Of a stretch of 64,000 bases of DNA, positions 1-10,848 are shown piece after piece. The stretch lies in NCBI GenBank assembly GCA_020055645.1, contig CM034550.1, positions 13,343,001 to 13,407,000 of the forward strand, given 5' to 3'. Origin of the DNA: Tomocerus qinae. Lineage: Eukaryota > Arthropoda > Collembola > Entomobryomorpha > Tomoceridae. The position numbers and the translations under genes are program-made. Each line of letters begins with the position of its first letter. Position 1 is the stretch's first letter. The notes beneath the pieces were generated by a model, which was not told the DNA's origin, searched no databases, and saw only the letters and a program-made list of their open reading frames with translations.

Positions 1-3000
1 AGATTTCCGCTCGATTTATGGAGCCGAGTTGATAATTTCCAAACTTTGTAATGGTTTTGCCTTTAAATAATTTAAAATCATACTTGAATTGGAAAATGTA
101 TTTCAACAACTACCAAAGGAGGAACGTAGTTTGTAGTTAAGGGCGAATTGAGAACTGTAAGTCAACAATTATGGTTTTCCTCTATTAAATTAAGGAAATT
201 TCATTGGGTAAATAATATAAAAATTTAGATTGCCGCTCGATTTATAGAGCCGAGTTGATAATTTCCAAACTTTGTAATGGTTTTGCCTTTAAATAATTTA
301 AAATCATACTTGAATTGGAAAATGTATTCCAACAACTACCAAAGGAGGAACGTAGTTTGTAGTTAAGGGCGAATTGAGAACTGTAAGTCAACAATTATGG
401 TTTTCTTCTATTAAATTGAGGAAATTTCATTGGGTAAATAATATAAAAATTTAGATTGCCGCTCGATTTATAGAGCCGAGTTGATAATTTCCAAACTTTG
501 TAATGGTTTTGCCTTTAAATAATTTAAAATCATACTTGAATTGGAAAATGTATTCCAACAACTACCAAAGGAGGAAAGTAGTTTGTAGTTAAGGGCGAAT
601 TGAGAACTGTAAGTCAACAATTATGGTTGTCCTCTATTAAATTGAGGAAATTTCATTGGGTAAATAATATAAAAATTTAGATTGCCGCTCGATTTATAGA
701 GCCGAGTTGATAATTTCCAAACTTTGTAATGGTTTTGCCTTTAAATAATTTAAAATCATACTGGAATTGGAAAATGTATTTCAACAACTACCAAAGGAGG
801 AACGTAGTTTGTAGTTAAGGGCGAATTGAGAACTGTAAGTCAACAATTATGGTTTTCCTCTATTAAATTAAGGAAATTTCATTGTGTAAATAATATAAAA
901 ATTTAGATTGCCGCTCGATTTATAGAGCCGAGTTGATAATTTCCAAACTTTGTAATGGTTTTGCCTTTAAATAATTTAAAATCATACTTGAATTGGAAAA
1001 TGTATTTCAACAACTACCAAAGGAGGAAAGTAGTTTGTAGTTAAGGGCGAATTGAGAACTGTAAGTCAACAATTATGGTTTTCTTCTATTAAATTGAGGA
1101 AATTTCATTGGGTAAATAATATAAAAATTTAGATTGCCGCTCGATTTATACAGTCGAGTTGATAATTTCCAAACTTTGTAAAGGTTTTGCCTTTAAATAA
1201 TTTTAAATCATACTTGAATTGGTAAATGTATTCCAACAACTACCAAAGGAGGAACGTAGTTTGTAGTTAAGGGCGAATTGAGAACTGTAAGTCAACAATT
1301 ATGGTTTTCCTCTATTAAATTAAGGAAATTTCATTGGGTAAATAATATAAAAATTTAGATTGCCGCTCGATTTATAGAGCCGAGTTGATAATTTCCAAAC
1401 TTTGTAATGGTTTTGCCTTTAAATAATTTAAAATCATACTTGAATTGGAAAATGTATTTCAACAACTACCAAAGGAGGAAAGTAGTTTGTAGTTAAGGGC
1501 GAATTGAGAACTGTAAGTCAACAATTATGGTTTTCTTCTATTAAATTGAGGAAATTTCATTGGGTAAATAATATAAAAATTTAGATTGCCGCTCGATTTA
1601 TAGAGCCGAGTTGATAATTTACAAACTTTGTAATGGTTTTGCCTTTAAATAATTTTAAATCATACTTGAATTGGAAAATGTATTCCAACCACTACCAAAG
1701 GAGGAATGAAGTTTGTAGTTAAGGGCGAATTGAGAACTGTAAGTCAACAATTATGGTTGTCCTCTATTAAATTGAGGAAATTTCATTGGGTAAATAATAT
1801 AAAAATTTAGATTGCCGCTCGATTTATAGAGCCGAGTTGATAATTTCCAAAATTTGTAATAGTTTTGCCTTTAAATAATTTAAAATCATACTTGAATTGG
1901 AAAATGTATTTCAACAACTACCAAAGGAGGAACGTAGTTTGTAGTTAAGGGCGAATTGAGAACTGTAAGTCAACAATTATGGTTTTCCTCTATTAAATTA
2001 AGGAAATTTCATTGGGTAAATAATATAAAAATTTAGATTTCCGCTCGATTTATGGAGCCGAGTTGATAATTTCCAAACTTTGTAATGGTTTTGCCTTTAA
2101 ATAATTTAAAATCATACTGGAATTGGAAAATGTATTTCAACAACTACCAAAGGAGGAACGTAGTTTGTAGTTAAGGGCGAATTGAGAACTGTAAGTCAAC
2201 AATTATGGTTTTCCTCTATTAAATTAAGGAAATTTCATTGGGTAAATAATATAAAAATTTAGATTGCCGCTCGATTTATAGAGCCGAGTTGATAATTTCC
2301 AAACTTTGTAATGGTTTTGCCTTTAAATAATTTAAAATCATACTGGAATTGGAAAATGTATTTCAACAACTACCAAAGGAGGAACGTAGTTTGTAGTTAA
2401 GGGCGAATTGAGAACTGTAAGTCAACAATTATGGTTTTCTTCTATTAAATTGAGGAAATTTCATTGGGTAAATAATATAAAAATTTAGATTGCCGCTCGA
2501 TTTATAGAGCCGAGTTGATAATTTACAACCTTTGTAATGGTTTTGCCTTTAAATAATTTTAAATCATACTTGAATTGGAAAATGTATTCCAACAACTACC
2601 AAAGGAGGAACGTAGTTTGTAGTTAAGGGCGAATTGAGAACTGTAAGTCAACAATTATGGTTGTCCTCTATTAAATTGAGGAAATTTCATTGGGTAAATA
2701 ATATAAAAATTTAGATTGCCGCTCGATTTATAGAGCCGAGTTGATAATTTACAAACTTTGTAATGGTTTTGCCTTTAAATAATTTAAAATCATACTTGAA
2801 TTGGAAAATGTATTTCAACAACTACCAAAGGAGGAACGTAGTTTGTAGTTAAGGGCGAATTGAGAACTGTAAGTCAACAATTATGGTTTTCCTCTATTAA
2901 ATTAAGGAAATTTCATTGGGTAAATAATATAAAAATTTAGATTGCCGCTCGATTTATAGAGCCGAGTTGATAATTTCCAAACTTTGTAATGGTTTTGCCT

Positions 3001-5045
3001 TTAAATAATTTTAAATCATACTTGAATTGGAAAATGTATTCCAACCACTACCAAAGGAGGAACGTAGTTTGTAGTTAAGGGCGAATTGAGAACTGTAAGT
3101 CAACAATTATGGTTTTCTTCTATTAAATTGAGGAAATTTCATTGGGTAAATAATATAAAAATTTAGATTGCCGCTCGATTTATAGAGCCGAGTTGATAAT
3201 TTCCAAAATTTGTAATGGTTTTGCCTTTAAATAATTTTAAATCATACTTGAATTGGAAAATGTATTCCGACCACTACCAAAGGAGGAATGGAGTTTGTAG
3301 TTAAGGGCGAATTGAGAACTGTAAGTCAACAATTATGGTTGTCCTCTATTAAATTGAGGAAATTTCATTGGGTAAATAATATAAAAATTTAGATTGCCGC
3401 TCGATTTATAGAGCCGAGTTGATAATTTACAAACTTTGTAATGGTTTTGCCTTTAAATAATTTAAAATCATACTTGAATTGGAAAATGTATTTCAACAAC
3501 TACCAAAGGAGGAACGTAGTTTGTAGTTAAGGGCGAATTGAGAACTGTAAGTCAACAATTATGGTTTTCTTCTATTAAATTGAGGAAATTTCATTGGGTA
3601 AATAATATAAAAATTTAGATTGCCGCTCGATTTATACAGTCGAGTTGATAATTTCCAAACTTTGTAAAGGTTTTGCCTTTAAATAATTTTAAATCATACT
3701 TGAATTGGAAAATGTATTCCAACAACTACCAAAGGAGGAACGTAGTTTGTAGTTAAGGGCGAATTGAGAACTGTAAGTCAACAATTATGGTTGTCCTCTA
3801 TTAAATTAAGGAAATTTCTTTGGATAAATAATATAAAAATTTAGATTGCCGCTCGATTTATACAGTCGAGTTGATAATTTCCAAACTTTGTAAAGGTTTT
3901 GCCTTTAAATAATTTTAAATCATACTTGAATTGGTAAATGTATTCCAACAACTACCAAAGGAGGAACGTAGTTTGTAGTTAAGGGCGAATTGAGAACTGT
4001 AAGTCAACAATTATGGTTTTCCTCTATTAAATTAAGGAAATTTCTTTGGATAAATAATATAAAAATTTAGATTGCCGCTCGATTTATAGAGCCAAATGGA
4101 TAATTTCCAAACTTTGAAATGGTTTTGCCTTTAAATAATTTTAAATCATACTTGAATTGGAAAATGTATTCCAACAACTACCAAAGGAGGAACGTAGTTT
4201 GTAGTTAAGGGCGAATTGAGAACCCTAATTCAACAATTATGGTTGTCCTCTATTAAATTAAGGAAATATCTTTGGGTAAATAATATAAAAATTTAGATTG
4301 CCGCTCGATTTATACAGTCGAGTTGATAATTTCCAAACTTTGTAAAGGTTTTGCCTTTAAATAATTTTAAATCATACTTGAATTGGTAAATGTATTCCAA
4401 CCACTACCAAAGGAGGAACGTAGTTTGTAGTTAAGGGCGAATTGAGAACCCTAATTCAACAATTATGGTTGTCCTCTATTAAATTAAGGAAATTTCTTTG
4501 GGTAAATAATATAAAAATTTAGATTGCCGCTCGATTTATAGTGCCGAGTTGATAATTTCCAAACTTTGAAATGGTTTTACCTTTAAATAATTTTAAATCA
4601 TACTTGAATTGGAAAATGTATTCCAACAACTACCAAAGGAGGAACGTAGTTTGTAGTTAAGGGCGAATTGAGAACCCTAATTCAACAATTATGGTTGTCC
4701 TCTATTAAATTAAGGAAATATCTTTGGGTAAATAATATAAAAATTTAGATTTCCGCTCGATTTATACAGTCGAGTTGATAATTTCCAAACTTTGTAAAGG
4801 TTTTGCCTTTAAATAATTTTAAATCATACTTGAATTGGTAAATGTATTCCAACCACTACCAAAGGAGGAACGTAGTTTGTAGTTAAGGGCGAATTGAGAA
4901 CCCTAATTCAACAATTATGGTTGTCCTGTATTAAATTAAGGAAATTTCTTTGGGTAAATAATATAAAAATTTAGATTGCCGCTCGATTTATAGTGCCGAG
5001 TTGATAATTTCCAAACTTTGTAATGGTTTTGCGTTTAAATAATTA
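1..5045. repeat. 226-bp satellite array, about 22 copies
   Basis: A head-to-tail tandem array with period 226 bp: the start of the unit recurs at 1, 227, 453 and so on. The window opens inside it, so the array probably continues to the left. Copies are very similar and differ at a few diagnostic sites. The last few copies (about 4080-5030) form a separate subfamily with CCCTAATTC in place of TGTAAGTC and TTTCTTTGG in place of TTTCATTGG. The array breaks off at about 5045 inside a unit and passes directly into a different minisatellite. No reading frame of note crosses it. Confidence 0.97.
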
Positions 5046-6420
5046 ATGCAACTGTAACCGATTTTCATTTCCTTTTAATTTTAATAGTTATTATTAATCA
5101 ATTTTGATTTTCTTTTAACTTTGATAGTTAATATTAATCAATTTTGATTTTCTGTTGATTTTAATAGTCAACATTAATCTAATTTGATTTTCTGTTGATT
5201 TTAATAATCACATTATTCTATTTTGATTGTCTGTTGATTTTAATAGTCAGCATTAATTTATTTTGATTTTCTGTTGATATTAATAGTCAGCGTTAATCTA
5301 TTTTGATTTTCTTTTAATTTTGATAGTTAGTATTAATCAATTTTGATTTTCTGTTGATTTTAATAGTCACATTACTCTATTTTGATTGTCTGTTGATTTT
5401 AATAGTCAGCATTAATTTATTTTGATTTTCTGTAATATTAATAGTCAGCATTAATCTATTTTGATTTTCTTTTAACTTTGATAGTTAATATTAATCAATT
5501 TTGATTTTCTGTTGAATTTACTAGTCAACATTAATCTAATTTGATTTTCTGTTGATTTTAATAATCACATTACTCTATTTTGATTGTCTGTTGATTTTAA
5601 TAGTCAGCATTAATTTATTTTGATTTTCTGTTGTATTAATAGTCAGCATTAATCTATTTTGATTTTCTGCTGATTTTAATAGTCAACATTAATCTATTTT
5701 GATTTTCTGCTTATTTTGATGGTCAGCATTAACCTATTTTAATTTTCTGTTGATTTTGATAGCCATCATTAATTTGTTAATGTATCTTTTCCGGTATTAT
5801 TCTACCATAAATGTGCACACGGTCCCCTTTACTCAGGCGAGCTTCTGTTACGGCTTGCAGTAGGTTTTATACTCAATCACACCAACTTTAATTTTATTTT
5901 CAGTCAACAGTTATCTACTTTGGTTTTCTGTAGATTGTCATAGTGAACACAATTCTATGATTTTTTGTTGATTTTGATAGTGAACACAATTCTACGATTT
6001 TCTTTTGATTTTGATAGTAAACATTAATCTATTTTGATCTTCTGTTGATTTTTATTGTTAATCTTAATTTATTTTGAGTTTCTGTTGATTTTCATAGTCA
6101 ACAATTATCTATTTTAATTTTTAGTTTATTTTGATATTCAATCTTAACCAATTTTGCTTTTCTCTTGATTTTCAGTCAAGAATTGTCTACTTTGATTTTC
6201 CGTTGATTTTCATAGTAAACATTATTCTATGATTTTCTTTTGATTTTGATAGTGAAAATTAATCTGTTTTAATCTTTTGTTGATTTTCATTGTCAATCCT
6301 AATCTATTTTGAGTTTCTCTTGATTTTCATAGTCAACAATTATTTATTTTGATTCTCTGTTTATTTTCATAGTCAACGTTTATCTATTTTGATTTTGATA
6401 CTCAATATTAACCGATAAAT
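5046..6420. repeat. 40-bp minisatellite, family 1 (diverged)
   Basis: Imperfect tandem copies of a 40-bp AT-rich unit with core TTGATTTTAATAGTCA followed by CATTAATCTATTTTGATTTT. Copies vary by substitutions and small indels and are more diverged after about 5880. A hairpin module (5813-5868) interrupts the array. The unit shares its core (GAT-TTT-ATAGTCA-ATTAAT) with the two following families, so all three probably descend from one ancestral repeat. Confidence 0.85.
5813..5868 (+). repeat. Hairpin module, copy A
   Basis: A 56-bp sequence starting GTGCACACGGTCCCC. It contains a stem GGCGAGC / GCTTGCA around a loop TTCTGTTACG and ends in TAGGTTTT. It sits inside the 40-bp minisatellite and recurs at 6458, 8197 and 22008. 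Near-identity in different contexts marks it as a mobile or terminal sequence. A short 3' hairpin is typical of Helitron-class element ends, but I did not find a defined element boundary here. Confidence 0.75.
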
Positions 6421-6457
6421 ATGAAAACAAACCTATATCTAGTGTTCTACTAAAACT

Positions 6458-6513
6458 GTGTACACGGTCCCCTTCACTCAGGCGAGCTTCTGTTACGGCT
6501 TGCCGTAGGTTTT
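6458..6513 (+). repeat. Hairpin module, copy B
   Basis: Copy of the module with the full stem GGCGAGC / GCTTGCC (7 bp, one G-T pair) and the palindromic start GTGTACAC. It lies between minisatellite families 1 and 2. Confidence 0.8.
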
Positions 6514-6559
6514 AAGCTAAAGATGCGTTAATCAACGGGCTCTCCAATGATATCAATAT

Positions 6560-7408
6560 TTGGTTTTCATTATGTATTGACTTTCATGGTCAATATTAAT
6601 ACATTTTCATTATGTATTGACTTTCGTAGTCAATATTAATACATTTTCATTATGTATTGACTTTCATAGTCAATATTAATACATTTTCATTATGTATTGT
6701 CTTTCATAGTCAATATTAATACATTTTCATTATGTATTGACTTTCATAGTCAATATTAATACATTTTCATTATGTATTGACTTTCATAGTCAATATTAAT
6801 ACATTTTCATTATGTATTGACTTTCATAGTCAATATTAATACATTTTCATTATATATTGACTTTCATAGTCAATATTAATACATTTTCATTATGTATTGA
6901 CTTTCATAGTCAATATTAATACATTTTCATTATGTATTGTCTTTCATAGTCAATACTAATACATTTTCATTATGTATTGACTTTCATAGTCAATATTAAT
7001 ACATTTTCATTATGTATTGACTTTCATAGTCAATATTAATACATTTTCATTATGTATTGACTTTCATAGTCAATATTAATACATTTTCATTATGTATTGA
7101 CTTTCATAGTCAATATTAATATATTTTCATTATGTATTGACTTTCATAGTCAATATTAATATATTTTCATTATGTATTGACTTTCATAGTCAATATTAAT
7201 ACATTTTCATTATGTATTGTCTTTCATAGTCAATACTAATACATTTTTATTATGTATTGACTTTCATAGTCAATATTAATATATTTTCATTATGTATTGA
7301 CTTTCATAATCAATATTAATATATTTTCATTATGTATTGACTTTCATAGTCAATATTAATATATTTTCATTATGTATTGACTTTCATAGTCAATATTATC
7401 ATTAATAT
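6560..7408. repeat. 40-bp minisatellite, family 2 (homogeneous)
   Basis: About 21 nearly identical tandem copies of a 40-bp unit containing ATTATGTATTGACTTTCATAG followed by TCAATATTAATACATTTTC. TTGACTTTCATAGTCAA inside the unit is an imperfect palindrome. Much more uniform than the preceding family, which suggests recent amplification. Confidence 0.93.
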
Positions 7409-7935
7409 ATTTTGATTTTGTATTAATTATGATAGTCAATAATAATATATTTTGATTTTGTATTAATTATGATAGTCAATAATAATATATTTTGATTTTG
7501 TATTAATTATGATAGTCAATAATAATATATTTTGATTTTGTATTAATTATGATAGTCAATAATAATATATTTTGATTTTGTATTAATTATGATAGTCAAT
7601 AATAATATATTTTGATTTTGGATTAATTATGATAGTCAATAATAATATATTTTGACTTTGTATTAATTATGATAGTCAATAATAATATATTTTGATTTTG
7701 TATTGATTATGATAGTCAATAATAATATATTTTGACTTTGTATTAATTATGATAGTCAATAATAATATATTTTGATTTTGTATTGATTATGATTATGATA
7801 GTCAATAATAATATATTTTGATTTTGTATTGATTATGATTATGATAGTCAATAATAATATATTTTGATTTTGTATTGATTATGATTATGATAGTCAATAA
7901 TAATATATTTTGACTTTGTTTTAATTATGAAAATT
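7409..7935. repeat. 40-bp minisatellite, family 3
   Basis: About 12 copies of a 40-bp unit containing TTTTGATTTTGTATTAATTA and TGATAGTCAATAATAATATA. Three consecutive copies near 7780-7890 carry an extra GATTAT hexamer, lengthening the unit to 46 bp. It follows family 2 with no unique sequence between. Positions 7936-8100 hold more diverged remnants of the same core. Confidence 0.92.
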
Positions 7936-8196
7936 AATTAATGTTGACTATATGCTGATTTTCATAGTAAACATTAATCAATTTTGATTCTCTTGATTTT
8001 CATATTCAACAATTATCAATTCTGATTTTATGTTGATTTTCAAATGATATAGCTTCGTTTCCTTATAATATCAATGTCTGAATTTTAACTTTTAATGTGT
8101 CGTAGCTACATATATAAAGACTCAATTCTGAAAGTTTGTTCAAAATCCGTACGCTCGGTTTTGTGTTATGTGCCAGTACTTTACGTCTACCAAAAT

Positions 8197-8235
8197 GTGT
8201 ACACGGTAACCTTTACTCAGGCTTGCTGTAGGTTT
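8197..8235 (+). repeat. Hairpin module, copy C (internally deleted)
   Basis: Starts GTGTACACGGT and ends TAGGTTT like the other copies. About 16 bp of the hairpin have been lost between two GGC trinucleotides, as expected for a microhomology deletion, so it can no longer form the stem. It lies about 500 bp upstream of the Helentron coding region. Confidence 0.7.
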
Positions 8236-8299
8236 ACCATTAAATCCATTTTTACCATTAAGTGCATTTTTAGCTCGCCTGATAAGGCAGCTTATAGAA

Positions 8300-8480
8300 T
8301 CGCACAGTCCGTCCGTCCGTCCGTGCGTCCGTGCGTCCGTTTACACGATAACTTTTGAAGACATTGATGGATTTCAACTAAACTTGGCAAAAACATTGCC
8401 TACGGACCTATGACAAAGCCTATTGAAAATGAACCACATTGGTCCATAGGTTGCTGAGATGCCGCGCGCTCACTTTGTCT
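8300..8480 (+). repeat. CCGT-rich microsatellite and adjoining block
   Basis: (TCCG/TGCG)n runs from about 8307 to 8340, followed by ACACGATAACTTTTGAAG and an AACTTGGCAAAA block. From memory, a CCGT/ACGG microsatellite next to tandem core repeats and short hairpin ends is a layout described for non-autonomous Helentrons (pearl/DINE-like elements). That link to the Helentron downstream is an inference. Confidence 0.6.
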
Positions 8481-8706
8481 TCATTTTGATAGTCAAAATG
8501 AAAATATGGCATTAAAGGGACATAAGAAGTTCAATTGTGCTTCCAACGGATTGTTAACGGGATAGTACAAAATATTAAATGCCGTAGATTGTGGTAGTTA
8601 ACATTATGCTATGAGTTTGTATTGATTTTGAAAGTGAAAAATAATTAATTTTCATTTTCTGTTAATTTAGATTATATATTTTTATAGCTTCAAATCAAAC
8701 GTCAAA

Positions 8707-9498
8707 ATGCCAAAAACAAGCAGAAAAAGCGTCGAATCTAGAAAAGCCAAGATGAGAGACAGTATGAAACAAAAAAGACTAGATCCGGAGCACAACGAAA
8801 AGGAAAAGTACAGAGACGTTGTCAGAAAGGCTCTACTAAGGACAAATGAAGATTTCCTTGACGAGGAAAGACAACAGGCTGCTGTAAGGATGGCAAAGAT
8901 GAGGGCTGATGAAGAAATTCTTGACGAGGAAAGAAAACGGGATGCTGCAAGGAAAGCATTGTTGAGGGCCGATGAAAAATTTCTTGAACAGGAAAGAAAA
9001 CGGGACGCCAGAAGGAAAGCATTGTTTAGGGCTGATGATGCATTTCTTGACATGGAAAGAAAAAGAGACGTTGCAAGGAAAGCATTATTGAGGGCCGAAG
9101 AAGAATTTCTTATTGAAGAAAGAAAACGGGACGTTGTGAGAAAGGCCTTGTTGAGGGCTGATGAAGAATTTCTAGACGAGGAAAGAAAACGGGATGCTGC
9201 AAGGAAAGCATTGTTGAGGGCCGATGAAGAATTTCTTGAACAGGAAAGAAAACGGGAAGCCGGAAGGAAGGCATTGTTGAGGATTGATGAAGAATTTCTT
9301 GAACAGGAAAGAAAACGGGAAGCCGGAAGGAAGGCATTGTTGAGGACTGATGATGCATTTCTTGACATGGAAAGAAAAAGGGACGTTGCAAGGAAAGCAT
9401 TATTGAGGGCCGAAGAAGAATTTCTTACTGAAGAAAGAAAACGGGACGTTATGAGAAAGGCCTTGTCAAGGTCCGATAAAACGTTTCTAGAAAAATAA
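8707..9498 (+). pseudogene. Helentron replicase, N-terminal repetitive coiled segment
   Basis: 263 codons of about ten tandem 23-residue repeats (69 bp each). The consensus core is RKALLRADEEFL followed by a charged E-R-K-R-D block. The alternation of Leu/Phe with Glu/Arg/Lys predicts a long charged alpha-helix or coiled coil. The start ATG at 8707 gives a basic leader. The segment ends at TAA (9496-9498), which falls exactly where the repeat consensus has Glu, and the same frame continues without another stop for 450 codons. The stop therefore looks like a single G-to-T nonsense change rather than a natural terminus. Many Helitron proteins have basic N-terminal helices; a uniform tandem array of this length is less usual. 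The 392-residue antisense ORF here is a by-product of the repeats. Confidence 0.75.
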
Positions 9499-10848
9499 CA
9501 CAAGTGTGATGTCTTGCGAAAGACTATCAAAAGGACGGATCCCGATTTTAAAAAACAGGAGCAGAACAGAAATAATGCTTTAAAAAAAGCTAAACGCAAT
9601 CTCGTGAATTGGGATGATTGTGCTAACGTATTTCTTGAAAACATTAAATGTGGACCAACTAATGTCTGTTGCTGCTGTAATGGTTTGTGGTTCCCGGATT
9701 CTATTCGCAAATACACTTTGGATAATCTTACAAAGAAAGGACTAAGCAAAACATTTCTCTTGAATGTTATAAACAATGAAAGTGGAGTATTGTGTTTCAC
9801 TTGCTGGAATAAGATAAACAGAGGAGAGATACCCAAACTGTCAGAATTCAATGGCTTCAAATATCCTGAAATTCCAGAGGTACTGAAGGATTTGACTCAA
9901 CTAGAGGAAAGACTTTGTGCATTAAGGCTTCCGTTTATGCAAATACGAAATTTAGGTGTAGGTAAATATGGATTTAAGGGCAATGTGATCAACATTTTAA
10001 ACACAATTGATTACACCGCAACTGTCCTTCCGAGAAAGTTCAATCAAAGCAGTGTTATTCAATTGAAATTAATGAGGCGGATGTGTTACAAGAATGCGTA
10101 CCTGTATGAAAGCATTAGACCTGCTAAAGTTTATAATGCTTGCAAGTACTTATGTACTACGGAGATTTACCTAGAAGAGCAAGTTACTTTAACTGATGAT
10201 TGGGAAAACAGATTGCTTGAAGAGAATCTTGATTTCATTGTTGATGAGGTCGACAGATCAACAGAACAAATTATCAAACATAACGAAAGCAATGATGCTG
10301 AACAAGAACCCGTAAATCCCGGCGGAAACGAGACACTTCTTTTTAGCATTGAACAGTTAAATGACAATGAGGCAATAAAATATGCTCCGGGAGAAAATAA
10401 AAGACCTCTGTCTTTGATTAATGACATGTATGCGGAAGAACATGCTTTCCCAACAATTTACTGTGGTGTGAAGAGAAAATTTAAAATTAAAGTCAGTTAC
10501 GGCGACATTGCAAAATCAGAGGTACGAAGATGCGACCGAAGAGGATGTACACCTTCAAAACTATTGTATTCATTCAAAGTTTTGCAAACGCACCAAGTAT
10601 CTAACATTATTTCCATTTGCCTACGCAAAAAGAAATGTGGCATTGTTACAGCTGCGGAACTCAAATCAACCGAATTCATTGACAACTTAGTACAACATGA
10701 TGATGGCTTCCGCATGCTGAAACAGATTAGATCGTCTCCAGCTTATTGGGAACAGAAGCAGAACAATCTAATGGCAATGATACGTCAGTTGGGTATCCCT
10801 ACTTTTTTATCACTTTGTCTGCCGCAGAAACACATTGGCCGGAACTGA
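9499..10848 (+). pseudogene. Helentron replicase, DUF6570-like segment
   Basis: It continues in the frame of the preceding segment after the in-frame stop and finishes the last 23-residue repeat. It then has a Cys cluster (VCCCCNGLW near residue 50, and CFTCW), like the zinc-binding N-terminus of Helitron replicases. The stretch LRLPFMQIRNLG-GKYGFKGNVINI resembles the DUF6570 region that normally precedes Rep. Near the 3' end it begins the Rep start motif (QLGIPTF) and then leaves frame at the T-run 10803-10808. The Rep motif resumes in the next frame, consistent with loss of one T from the run. A homopolymer sequencing error would look the same. Confidence 0.8.

Noticed and set aside
1..7935. 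Possible CRISPR arrays
   Set aside because: Repeats are directly tandem without unique spacers, and the DNA is eukaryotic.
8682..9860. 392-codon open frame on the minus strand opposite the Helentron N-terminus
   Set aside because: It is the antisense of the 69-bp coding repeat, and periodic sequence keeps several frames open. The plus strand continues into recognised replicase domains.
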